Part shown: piece after piece, positions 1-6,862 of the stretch
Numbering within the stretch: position 1 is the first letter of the stretch
Layout of the letters: every line of letters begins with the position of its first letter
Assembly: GCA_001563325.1 (NCBI GenBank)
Contig: LRSK01000236.1
Span: forward strand, 1 to 10,900
Length of the DNA stretch: 10,900 nt
Source of the DNA: Candidatus Thorarchaeota archaeon SMTZ1-83
Lineage (GTDB): Archaea; Asgardarchaeota; Thorarchaeia; Thorarchaeales; Thorarchaeaceae
Direction: 5' to 3'
Program-made: the position numbers and the translations under genes
Notes under the pieces: model-generated
Seen by the model: only the letters and a program-made list of their open reading frames with translations
What the model was told of the DNA's origin: nothing
Database searches by the model: none

Positions 1-467
1 CCTCCTCTGCGTTCGGCCCACATGTCAAAACCAAGTAGATCGATATCAGGCGAAAACTCTACTATCTGCGCGCCCTCGTTGAGTGTCAGGTCTTCCACAC
101 CTGATGGTCGATTCTTGTTAATTGTGGATTCACCATCAACGCCAAGTCTACTTACTGCTTTCGCTAAAGCATCTGTTGGCCAACTGAGCTCCTCCCTTTC
201 TGGAGCTGATGTTTCAGCTGTGATTTCGTGCTCAATCGGTTCAGCTTGCTCCACCTCCATCGGAAATGGTGCAACAGACATCTCAGAAGACACAATTTTA
301 TCTTCAAAAGGAAGCTGTTGAGTTGGTGGGACAGAAGTCACATGGCCTTCATACCCGAAACGGTCCCTAGCTGAATCTACATGAAGACGACCACATTTCG
401 GACACGTTCTCACCCCTTCATCCAATTTTGTGCCACAATTCTTACAAATACGCTCCTCGATTCCCAA
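1..467 (-). CDS. Zinc-ribbon protein, N-terminal part (runs off left edge)
   Basis: The minus strand is open from a TTG at 467-465 to the window edge, giving 155 visible residues; the C-terminus is missing. GGAGG at 479-483 lies about 11 bases upstream and an in-frame TAG sits just before it, so TTG is the only good start. An ATG abutting the GGAGG is in another frame and stops after about 22 codons. The N-terminus carries a compact zinc ribbon, C8-x2-C11 and C22-x2-C25 (CKNC...CPKC), of the short treble-clef type common in archaeal proteins of unknown role. It is followed by an acidic, Pro/Glu/Ser-rich stretch that looks disordered, then a more ordered segment cut by the edge. Zinc binding is well supported; function is not. 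The plus-strand open frame opposite (22-321) is a shadow. Confidence 0.72.
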   Translation of the reverse strand, partial: MGIEERICKNCGTKLDEGVRTCPKCGRLHVDSARDRFGYEGHVTSVPPTQQLPFEDKIVSSEMSVAPFPMEVEQAEPIEHEITAETSAPEREELSWPTDALAKAVSRLGVDGESTINKNRPSGVEDLTLNEGAQIVEFSPDIDLLGFDMWAERRG

Positions 468-883
468 TCGTCTAACATCCTCCTTCTAACATCAACTAGC
501 ATCAAGGTGCTCTAGGAACCCCCCCTGAGCGCATCCTGTTAGTGCTACAATGGCGTCAATGAATAAAGAATCTCTGGGCTCTGCAAATAGGTGAATAACG
601 ACTTAAGATTTTTGACTGTCAAGCGTAGGAATATGGAATCAAGAAGAAGCAATATAGAGCCTCCTAAGGATTCGTTGAACACCAATTATGGATTCGATGT
701 TGAATTCTGGTTTCTTATATCTGTAGCCTTCCCTACTTCAATATCAGATGATTCTCGTCCAACTTCGAAGAGGTTTACACGAGAAGCTGGAGTTGGTGGA
801 GAAATCAATGCATTCCTTGTTCTTATTAGAAGGATTCAACTCTGGATTGAAACAGTGTATTGAATTAGCGTTAGGTGATTTGT
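468..883. other. Intergenic stretch without a convincing gene
   Basis: This stretch separates the minus-strand zinc-ribbon gene from the plus-strand membrane gene, so it should hold both promoters; I see no clear TATA box for either. A run of seven C lies near 518-525. Two overlapping plus-strand frames are open here. The one at 591-863 has no ribosome binding site and no recognisable content. The one at 748-957 contains an amphipathic helical stretch, and an internal ATG at 808 has GGTGGAG six bases upstream, but it would overlap the membrane gene start at 884 and ends in an unprotein-like tail. It could be a tiny gene or the remains of one. No tRNA or hairpin with good support was found. 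Confidence 0.5.
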
Positions 884-1492
884 ATGACCTGGAAGAGAAT
901 AGGTGCATTATGCGGGATCCTGAGCGGACTGTTCTTTGTCATCATAACATTTGTTGACATGTTGATTTATCCGGGCGGCTACAACTTCTTATAGAACTAC
1001 TTCAGTCAGCTCGGTCTTTCAGTGATAAACACTGTAGACACTCCTCTGAACTGGTTCTTATTCGCTGCAGCAACAACATCTGCCGCAATATTCACAGTTC
1101 CATTCTATCTGACCATAAGAACCGTATTCACAGAAACAGGAGCACAGAAAGCCCTTAGTGGACTAGGAACGCTTTTGGGACTTGTTGCAGTGCCATGCCT
1201 AGCTGGCATTGGAATCTTCGCAGGTGACCTGTTTCCCTACCAGCATGGCTGGTCGACTCTGATTTTCTTTGTATTGACCGCAATTACAATCGTGATATAC
1301 TCGGTCGCAATACTCCTGAAAGGCGATTACCACAATGTGTATTCTCTGGTTGGAGTCATTGTCGCAATCATATGCCTGTTACATATCTACGGCCCAGGAT
1401 TTGGCACAGCACTAATGCAGAAGGCCGCAGTCTATGCATTGGTCCTTTGGTCAGCATTTCAGGGATATGAGCTTAGAAAGATGGTCCAATAG
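884..1492 (+). pseudogene. Six-helix DUF998-like membrane protein gene interrupted by in-frame TAG
   Basis: The longest uninterrupted frame begins at GTG 1022, but the same frame upstream encodes an obvious first half-domain. ATG 884 is preceded by AGGTGA at 873-878 and starts MTWKRIGALCGILSG, a transmembrane helix ending in a YPGGYNF motif. Then comes TAG at 992-994 (codon 37), followed directly by NYFSQLG and five more hydrophobic helices, ending at TAG 1490. Read through, the product is 202 codons with six membrane segments and the helix-YPGG...NYFSxLG pattern I associate with archaeal DUF998-like membrane proteins of unknown function. The coding signal continues in frame on both sides of the TAG, so this is a single nonsense change, a sequencing error or a very recent pseudogene. 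GTG 1022 has no ribosome binding site and would lose helix 1. Confidence 0.7.
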
Positions 1493-1504
1493 CGTTGGGC
1501 CGAC

Positions 1505-2476
1505 CTATCTTTGAATCTCTCCGGGAAGAATGTATGCATAGTAGCGCCTGAGCAATTTTCTTCGAATAAACCGGTGTAGCCTCCGCATTCGAAGGTAGAG
1601 CTTCCAAGTCGATGCATCATCCTTGTAGTAGTCTTCCACTTCTTCATAGGTGATAGGGATTATGTTGAGAGCACGGGCTTCGGAAGACAGGAAATCATTG
1701 GCGACTTCTATGAGTACTGACACCAGCTCCGGCCGTTGCTCCTTGAAGAAGTTTGCAACAAGGTCAATGATCACCTTTCGGAAGTCGTAGTATCTGTTCA
1801 CAATGTCATCAAGGTAGAATTTCTTCAGGATATATCGAACACCTGGTGGAGTCGGTCTAAGGAACAGCTCCACATCTAATTGTTCAACCTCATTCTCTCT
1901 AAATAGTGGAGTGCTGGTATCAAGATACACGAGGTCGACTCCCTCTTGAAGGCTCTCCATAATTGAGGCGGAATCTTTCACAGCCCAGTTGGACACCTGA
2001 CCATCAATTGCGACCTCGACGCTCGGTTTCTCCCTTGCATTGAACTCCCACACCTTGAGCAGTTGATGCAGAATGGTCTTGATTAGAGCTTTTATCTCAT
2101 GCTCAGAAGCAGTTTGGATAACCTTGTCACCAATTGATTCTGAAGGCAGCTTCCGCTGGTAGAGATAGAGAACCGATCTGTCATCATCGGTTGTCACAGC
2201 AGTTGCACCATATTCAGGCAACTCGATTCCAATCTGCTTCAATCGGTCATGGTATCTGAAGTAGACATCTTTGTACTTGTCAATCTGCTCCTGAGTGTCA
2301 AACAATGGCATTCGTTTGAACGCAATATCCGCTTGCGACTCGTGATGAATCTCAAAGACTGTACTGATCTCTCCATAGCCAAGGACTCTAGCTGGAATGG
2401 GTGAATCCTCAGGCCTAGCTGGGTCCAACTTCTCCTCAAACGCCTTCAAAAGATCCAAGTTAATCTCTATTGTCAT
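1505..2476 (-). CDS. Protein-kinase/APH-fold protein, substrate unknown
   Basis: This 323-residue soluble protein carries the skeleton of the kinase/aminoglycoside-phosphotransferase fold. A glycine-loop-like G33-x-G-x-x-S-x-V leads to a candidate ATP lysine K54 (AFKR). D158-G-Q-V-S-N163 keeps the D-x4-N spacing of the catalytic loop (HRDLKxxN or HGDxxxxN), and D186 in YLDTST may stand for the DFG aspartate, though about 10 residues further on than usual. The His of the HGD/HRD motif is absent. The C-terminus is helical and very basic (RRxxRxxRRKxxRR, about 298-311). From memory it resembles uncharacterised kinase-like families such as DUF6206; I cannot confirm this. The start is taken at ATG 2476: GGAGG (2486-2490) overlaps the upstream TAG and is nine bases away, whereas ATG 2485 abuts it. 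It is probably translationally coupled to the aminotransferase gene. Confidence 0.72.
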   Translation of the reverse strand: MTIEINLDLLKAFEEKLDPARPEDSPIPARVLGYGEISTVFEIHHESQADIAFKRMPLFDTQEQIDKYKDVYFRYHDRLKQIGIELPEYGATAVTTDDDRSVLYLYQRKLPSESIGDKVIQTASEHEIKALIKTILHQLLKVWEFNAREKPSVEVAIDGQVSNWAVKDSASIMESLQEGVDLVYLDTSTPLFRENEVEQLDVELFLRPTPPGVRYILKKFYLDDIVNRYYDFRKVIIDLVANFFKEQRPELVSVLIEVANDFLSSEARALNIIPITYEEVEDYYKDDASTWKLYLRMRRLHRFIRRKLLRRYYAYILPGEIQR

Positions 2477-2489
2477 CTCAATCATCCTC

Positions 2490-3779
2490 CTACATTGCCA
2501 GGCTTCTGGCTAGCTCTAGATAGTCAGGACGTTGCTTTGCATAAGTGTAGGCATTGTCCATGGCATCGATAATGTATGCAACTTCATCATCTCCAATGAT
2601 TAGTGGCGGCAAGAGCTGAAGCACTGAGCGGTCATTGTCAGCATAGACTGCAAATAGTCCACAATTATAGCCTGCAATACTCATCAACGGGCCATACCCT
2701 ATGTCGCTCATCTTGAGCCCCATAAACAGTCCCTTTCGCCGAATTTCAATGAGGATTTCAGAATATCGCTCTCTCAAGACCTCCAGACCAGATGTCAGGT
2801 TATTGCTTATCTTATTGACACGGCTTAGAAAGCTATCCGCAGCTGTGATCTCAAGTACCTTTGCAGCCACAGGACAACCAATCTCAGCCCCTCCAAATGT
2901 CGACACATGGATGAATGGGTGTTCATTCATGAAAGAATCAAGATCTTCTCTGTAACAGGTGGCTGTAATCGGAAACAGTCCTCCAGAAAGACCCTTTCCA
3001 ATGGCGAAGATGTCCGGAACAACATCATAGTGTTCAAAGCTCCACAATTTGCCAGTCCGACCAAGACCGGTCTGAATCTCATCCAGAATCAGCAGGACAT
3101 CCTTCTGATCGCATATCTCCCTGACATGCCTATAGAAGTCCTCTGGAGGGAGTGGCATTCCGAGAGTGGCTGGAATGGTTTCAAAGAGCACTGCAGCGGT
3201 CTCATCATCAATAGCCTTTTCGACGGCATCCGCATCACCAAATGGGACATCCACAAAACCAGGAGCTAATGGTTCAAAGGGCTCCTTGAAGTGGGCGTCC
3301 CCAGCGGCAAGGGCTAGTCCGGTATGTCCGTGGTAGGCGGATGTTGCATAGACTATCTTGTGCTTCCTAGAATGACCTCTGGCTAATTTTATTGAGAAGT
3401 CAATGGCCTCGCCTCCTCCTACTCCGAATACAGTCCGTGTGATTTCTGAGGGGGTGTGCTCTGCAAGCTTCTTTCCCAGCATCGCACGCTGCTCGCTCAT
3501 CAGATGGTGGTTGCCAATGTCCAGCTCCTCTAAAGCTTCTCTCAAGACTTTGAGAATCACTGGATGTCGATGTCCGAGGTTGAAGACTCCACCATTGCAA
3601 TGACAGTTGATGAGTTTCTTCTCACCAGTGACATCCCACATCCAAGGCCCCTCGCGCTTCCCTAGGATAAAGTTCAGGTCAACCATGCCATAGAAGTCAG
3701 CTTTACCTGACGATACATGTGCTGCAAAGTCTTTGATAATCTGCTCCTTTGGACTCTCGCCTATAGACACCATTTGCAT
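2490..3779 (-). CDS. Class III PLP-dependent aminotransferase-fold enzyme
   Basis: This fold-type I, class III PLP enzyme is the family of ornithine, acetylornithine, GABA and 4-aminobutyrate-like aminotransferases, glutamate-1-semialdehyde mutase and phospho-lyases. In 430 residues it shows the PLP phosphate-binding GGGEA (about 121-125), the ring-stacking YHG (149-151), the pyridine-N aspartate D233 in LILDEIQTGLGRTG, the Schiff-base lysine K262 in FAIGKGLSGG and the TFGG motif near 294. Length and motif order are normal. The frame is open back to 3920, but the extra 47 residues are low-complexity and overlap the end of the upstream gene, so I start at ATG 3779; ATG 3773 with GTGAT upstream is equally possible. 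It lies 64 bases after the membrane zinc-ribbon gene and abuts the kinase-fold gene. The substrate cannot be read from sequence; transaminase, aminomutase and phospho-lyase all remain possible. Confidence 0.9.
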   Translation of the reverse strand: MQMVSIGESPKEQIIKDFAAHVSSGKADFYGMVDLNFILGKREGPWMWDVTGEKKLINCHCNGGVFNLGHRHPVILKVLREALEELDIGNHHLMSEQRAMLGKKLAEHTPSEITRTVFGVGGGEAIDFSIKLARGHSRKHKIVYATSAYHGHTGLALAAGDAHFKEPFEPLAPGFVDVPFGDADAVEKAIDDETAAVLFETIPATLGMPLPPEDFYRHVREICDQKDVLLILDEIQTGLGRTGKLWSFEHYDVVPDIFAIGKGLSGGLFPITATCYREDLDSFMNEHPFIHVSTFGGAEIGCPVAAKVLEITAADSFLSRVNKISNNLTSGLEVLRERYSEILIEIRRKGLFMGLKMSDIGYGPLMSIAGYNCGLFAVYADNDRSVLQLLPPLIIGDDEVAYIIDAMDNAYTYAKQRPDYLELARSLAM

Positions 3780-3843
3780 CACTCTGACAGATGGTGTCGA
3801 GAGGGATGGTGACGTATTTCTCTTTCTGTCAACCAGAGTAAGG

Positions 3844-4608
3844 CTAGACTCTCTCAAAGGTCGCTCGGATAGTAGCACCGCAGTAGTTGCAGCTAGCCTC
3901 AAGGGGCCCTGTCCAATCAAGTGTACTCTGTGCTAGCGCTGCACCACAGTTAGGACACACCTTTGGTACACGAACGGTTGTGAGGTCACTCCCATCAGAC
4001 CTTGTGCGTCCTCGCTGTTCCTCTGGGATAGCATAGGAGGGCGCGTCCATCGTAAAGGACCTTCGGCGACGATAATACTGCTGAGCGCCAGGACCCCGAC
4101 CTCTTCTTGCCGCAAACACACAGGGAATGATGATGAAGACGAATGGCAGAGTGAATAGCAGAATCATCCAGTTGGTGGAAAGGAAGGACCCAAATCTCGC
4201 TCCAACGACATGTCCTTCATCATAGACACCAATGTCATAGAAACCAGATGTGTCTCCATAGACCGAGTTCTCCTCGAGCCTGATATAGACGGTCGCAGCT
4301 GACGATAAATCAAACTCAATTGATGGAAAATTGCCTGTACTAAGTCCATTCTCCGCAATGATGTCGGCAAATGAACTGTCAGTGGCAACTACGATTCTAA
4401 TCTGAAGCCCCCAGAAGGCATCTGAGGTTACAATAACTGTCCAATGGCCAGATGTCAGACTAGCAACATATGTTACAGAGTCGCCACCCCAGAGATGCTC
4501 ATATGTTCTAGCTTCATTTGGCTCGAGATTTGATTGTGCTGTGACCGGACTGACAAGAACCAGTGCTAGTAGCAAGCATGTGAATAGAAGAACCGGGACC
4601 CTACGCAA
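3844..4608 (-). CDS. Secreted-domain/membrane-anchored protein with C-terminal zinc ribbon
   Basis: The 254-residue protein has a signal peptide (1-24, RR then a hydrophobic core, cleavage near VTA|QS), a beta-rich extracellular domain (about 28-132), one transmembrane helix (147-167), an Arg-rich stop-transfer segment (RRGRG, then RRRR near 180) and a C-terminal zinc ribbon C218-x2-C221...C240-x2-C243. The outer part recalls the jelly-roll PPC-type domain in its alternating strands and its GDTSGFYDIGVYD segment, but the match is loose. By the positive-inside rule the zinc ribbon is cytoplasmic. Start is TTG 4608, with GGGAG (4617-4621) eight bases upstream; an ATG at 4616 is in a different frame and stops early. 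It sits between the hexapeptide protein (50-base gap) and the aminotransferase (64-base gap). Function unknown; a sensor or scaffold across the membrane fits the layout. Confidence 0.8.
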   Translation of the reverse strand: MRRVPVLLFTCLLLALVLVSPVTAQSNLEPNEARTYEHLWGGDSVTYVASLTSGHWTVIVTSDAFWGLQIRIVVATDSSFADIIAENGLSTGNFPSIEFDLSSAATVYIRLEENSVYGDTSGFYDIGVYDEGHVVGARFGSFLSTNWMILLFTLPFVFIIIPCVFAARRGRGPGAQQYYRRRRSFTMDAPSYAIPEEQRGRTRSDGSDLTTVRVPKVCPNCGAALAQSTLDWTGPLEASCNYCGATIRATFERV

Positions 4609-4658
4609 CGTTCCATCTCCCTTGAGTCTGCCTTGAAAGATTCAACCTTTAAGACTTG

Positions 4659-5177
4659 TTAGCCTCTTGTTGATTCCTTATGCCTTCGGCCTAGTTCTAC
4701 ATACATCTCGGCTCCAATCATGAAGGCCTCCTTCATCCCCTCAGAAACTTCCTTCACTACTTTGCCGGGAATACCCAGGACCAGGCTATTGTCAGGAATC
4801 ACCATATTCTCAGTCACTACTGAACCTGCACCAATTACACAGTCCGCTCCAACTTTGGCACCAGTAAGCACAACAGCACCCATTCCAATTGCTGTGCGAT
4901 CACCAATTTCACACGCATGAATGACACTATTGTGCCCGACGGTCACGTATTCGCCGATTGTTGTAGGATTGAAAGGAGTGACATGAACTGTACAGTTGTC
5001 TTGAATAGAGGTGCCCTTCCCAATCTTCGCCTTGTTGAAGTCCCCTCTAATGACTGCAAACTCCCATATACTGCAGTCCGCAGCAATCTCAACATTGCCA
5101 ATGACCGATGCGCGTGGAGAAACGTAAGCTTTCACATCTACTGATGGCATCACGCCTTCGAATTCGTGGAGTCCCAT
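4659..5177 (-). CDS. Gamma-carbonic-anhydrase-type left-handed beta-helix protein
   Basis: This 172-residue hexapeptide-repeat protein belongs to the gamma-CA/YrdA/CaiE-like family, which forms trimeric left-handed beta helices with metal between subunits. The signature residues are present: R44-G-D46 (VIRGD), Q59-D60-N (IQDNCTVH), and metal-ligand histidines H65, H82 and H87 with the VGHNSVIHACEIG motif. H82-H87 have the spacing of H117-H122 in Methanosarcina Cam. The H65-H82 spacing is short, so the acidic proton-shuttle loop of Cam is absent, as in CamH/YrdA-type members; carbonic anhydrase activity is possible but not assured. The frame is open to ATG 5222, but ATG 5177 has AAGGTG six bases upstream, aligns with the usual family N-terminus (HEFEG...), and lies downstream of the likely transcription start. 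It heads the minus-strand run. Confidence 0.88.
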   Translation of the reverse strand: MGLHEFEGVMPSVDVKAYVSPRASVIGNVEIAADCSIWEFAVIRGDFNKAKIGKGTSIQDNCTVHVTPFNPTTIGEYVTVGHNSVIHACEIGDRTAIGMGAVVLTGAKVGADCVIGAGSVVTENMVIPDNSLVLGIPGKVVKEVSEGMKEAFMIGAEMYVELGRRHKESTRG

Positions 5178-5212
5178 TCGATGCACCTTAGCGCGGGAGT
5201 ACATCCGTTTGT

Positions 5213-5232
5213 CTTTAAGCATATTGAAAAGG
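5213..5232. promoter_or_regulatory. Probable shared divergent promoter region
   Basis: The AT-rich stretch CTTTAAGCATATTGAAAAGG separates the hexapeptide gene (minus) from the DUF4184-like gene (plus). Read plus, TTTAAG (5214-5219) lies about 27 bases before a start point near 5244, just ahead of the ribosome binding site at 5247-5256. Read minus, CAATATGCTTAAAG would place transcription near 5190-5195, just upstream of the AAGGTG that serves ATG 5177. The spacing works both ways, but TATA-like words are short and this is only a prediction. Confidence 0.35.
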
Positions 5233-5260
5233 CGTAACTGACAGGCGAGGAAGGATACAA

Positions 5261-5878
5261 ATGCCCTTCACCCCACTGCACTATCCCGCCGGATATATTC
5301 TCTCCAAGACAGATAAACGGCTTTCTTTGCCGGGGCTTTTAGTGGGATCGGTTATTCCTGATATTGAAGTGCCTCTCATGTGGATATTCTTCCCGGGGAT
5401 TTGGGACCATCTGCTTTTTCATAGCCTAATTGGCGTATTTACCGTGTGCACTCTGCTTGCAGTGGTAATCACACGGTTCATCTATCCGCCAGTCATCTCT
5501 CTCGTCTTTGGAGTAGACCATGCGAAATTGGCAGAGGCATGTCGAGTGACTCCCACTATGATAGTTTCCTGCATGTTGGGAGCATTGTTTCATGTATTGG
5601 TCGACATACCCATGCACCCATTCAATCCAACATTATGGCCCTGGGTGCCCCCCAATGAGATTATAGGCTCAGTAGTCCTCTTCTTTGGAGAGGGTAGTAT
5701 TCTCGTGGGATTCACCAGAGCTAATACTCTCTTTTCTGTCATCATGGGGGTATTGGGAGTTCTGATACTTGTTGTGAACATCAACAAGAACCTCTGGGAG
5801 GAAATATGGCTTGGATACTCCACTCCAAGAGATAATCAAGACCTAACAGGCACGAACCACTCTTCTAACGAGATTTGA
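5261..5878 (+). CDS. DUF4184-like membrane-bound metal-dependent hydrolase-type protein
   Basis: The 205-residue protein has about four to five hydrophobic helices and a set of conserved polar residues typical of the DUF4184/YdjM-like membrane hydrolase group. These are MPFTPLHYP at the N-terminus (H7), GSVIPDIE (D34, E36), DHLLFHS (H50, H54) and GALFHVLVDIPMHP (H111, D115, H119). The His/Asp pattern suggests a metal site near the membrane; no member of this group that I know has a settled substrate. The start is ATG 5261, with GAGGAAGGAT (5247-5256) at good spacing. The C-terminal 20 residues are polar and their codons overlap the 3' end of the convergent regulator gene by 43 bases. It is transcribed alone, divergent from the hexapeptide gene. 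Confidence 0.75.
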   Translation: MPFTPLHYPAGYILSKTDKRLSLPGLLVGSVIPDIEVPLMWIFFPGIWDHLLFHSLIGVFTVCTLLAVVITRFIYPPVISLVFGVDHAKLAEACRVTPTMIVSCMLGALFHVLVDIPMHPFNPTLWPWVPPNEIIGSVVLFFGEGSILVGFTRANTLFSVIMGVLGVLILVVNINKNLWEEIWLGYSTPRDNQDLTGTNHSSNEI

Positions 5879-6774
5879 GATTGAGTGTCAAGAATATCCT
5901 CATTCATGTAGAGTCTTCTTAGAAACTGATTGTATCCTTCAATACTATCTGTTCGGACTGTCGCAAAGAGGCTGTAATCAGCGCTTGTCCGGTGGAGGTC
6001 CCAGACCTCATCCATCCTGCTCACCACCCGGGCTGTTTGTGCAATTGTGCCAGGCGTTGACTTTATCTGGAGAAAGAACTTGATTGGTAGACCAATGTTA
6101 GCGAATCTGATGTGTGCAGAGTAGCCAACAATCGCTCCACGTTCCTCTAATCTTCTCGTTGCTTTAGAAACAGCAGGTTGACTGAGGCATGGCTCCATCC
6201 TATCACCAATCTCACTCTGTGACAGAGGAAAAGGCGAATCCTCATTTGGGGCTTGGCGGTATATTGTCCGCAGCAAATCCCAGTCCTTTGAGGACACAAG
6301 TTGTGGCCGCGCTGATTCACTCTCTAATCTGAACCCGTGGGTCTTATACGTAGTGAGGACTTGTACAAGCTGGTATTTGTCAGCCCTAGACTTGGAAACA
6401 ACCTGATCCACATTGTCAAGAAATTGGACAAAGGTCCCGGACCCTCTGAATCGGAACAAGCCTAGGAGAGAATAATCTCCGGAAATACCATCCAGAGACT
6501 CAAGCTCGGGCATCGCCAAAAGACCTGTGCTAACATCGAGCTCACGCGGATTGGTCTTCATGAGAAGGATAGTGTTACGTTCGGCATAGACCTGTGCAGG
6601 GTCAAAAACTGTCACATATGCGAGGATAGTGCGGTCGCGTACAAGCTTCCTAATCCTTCGAGCGATCCAGTTCCTGTTTTTCCCTATCTCTTGACTGAGA
6701 TTGGCAAGACTTGACCTTGAGTTCTTCAACAACCGCCTTAGGAGCTTCTGTTCACTCTCTGTAATATCTTGCAC
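5836..6774 (-). CDS. Tandem (double) Lrp/AsnC-type transcription regulator
   Basis: Two Lrp/AsnC modules are fused in one chain of 312 residues: HTH-1 (about 5-50, TESEQKLLRRLL...LSQEIG), RAM-like domain 1 (about 65-140), HTH-2 (about 165-217, LSQSEIGDRM...QPAVSKATRRLEERG) and RAM-like domain 2 (about 230-308). The repeat shows in matching segments such as SGDYSLLGLF (98-107) and SADYSLFATV (264-273). Ordinary Lrp proteins are near 150 residues with one module. It should bind DNA as a pseudo-dimer, probably responding to an amino acid or similar ligand. The frame opens at TTG 6813, but GTG 6774 has GAGGA (6782-6786) seven bases upstream and begins exactly at the HTH, so I start there. It is divergent from ahcY, a plausible target along with itself. 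It lacks the siroheme-decarboxylase signature seen in AhbAB/NirDL. Confidence 0.85.
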   Translation of the reverse strand: MQDITESEQKLLRRLLKNSRSSLANLSQEIGKNRNWIARRIRKLVRDRTILAYVTVFDPAQVYAERNTILLMKTNPRELDVSTGLLAMPELESLDGISGDYSLLGLFRFRGSGTFVQFLDNVDQVVSKSRADKYQLVQVLTTYKTHGFRLESESARPQLVSSKDWDLLRTIYRQAPNEDSPFPLSQSEIGDRMEPCLSQPAVSKATRRLEERGAIVGYSAHIRFANIGLPIKFFLQIKSTPGTIAQTARVVSRMDEVWDLHRTSADYSLFATVRTDSIEGYNQFLRRLYMNEDILDTQSQISLEEWFVPVRS

Positions 6775-6824
6775 CTTTTCTTCCTCGCATTTGTGCAAAC
6801 TATTCGCCAGCAATATGTAGGATT

Positions 6825-6832
6825 CATATATG
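6825..6832. promoter_or_regulatory. Palindromic TATA-like element between lrp-like gene and ahcY
   Basis: CATATATG is a perfect 8-base palindrome in the 88-base spacer between two divergent genes. Archaeal TATA boxes lie about 25-27 bases before transcription starts. Read plus this predicts a start near 6854, only about nine bases before the ahcY ATG. Read minus it predicts a start near 6802, leaving a 28-base leader with a ribosome binding site before GTG 6774. Both fit well, so it may serve as a bidirectional TATA box. Confidence 0.42.
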
Positions 6833-6862
6833 TCCTCCTCTCCTCACATGCTCGTGATTTAG

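Noticed and set aside
22..321. Plus-strand open frame of 99 codons
   Set aside because: It lies opposite the minus-strand zinc-ribbon gene, has no ribosome binding site, and its Ser/Pro-rich content is what antisense reading of that gene gives.
591..863. Plus-strand open frame of 90 codons
   Set aside because: No ribosome binding site, no recognisable motif, and it overlaps another frame of similar quality; kept only as part of the intergenic note.
992..994. TAG read as pyrrolysine or other recoding
   Set aside because: TAG ends the membrane gene itself, the kinase-fold gene, the PLP enzyme, the membrane zinc-ribbon gene, ahcY and the aldo/keto reductase, and the host gene is not a methylamine methyltransferase.
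3780..3920. 47-residue N-terminal extension of the PLP enzyme
   Set aside because: It overlaps the 3' end of the upstream gene by 77 bases in another frame and is Ser/Thr/Leu-rich without family similarity.
5836..6813. Siroheme decarboxylase (AhbAB/NirDL-like) instead of a regulator
   Set aside because: These share the tandem HTH plus RAM-like layout, but the SHCYxR...WPYNLF-type signature is absent and both HTH units look competent for DNA binding.
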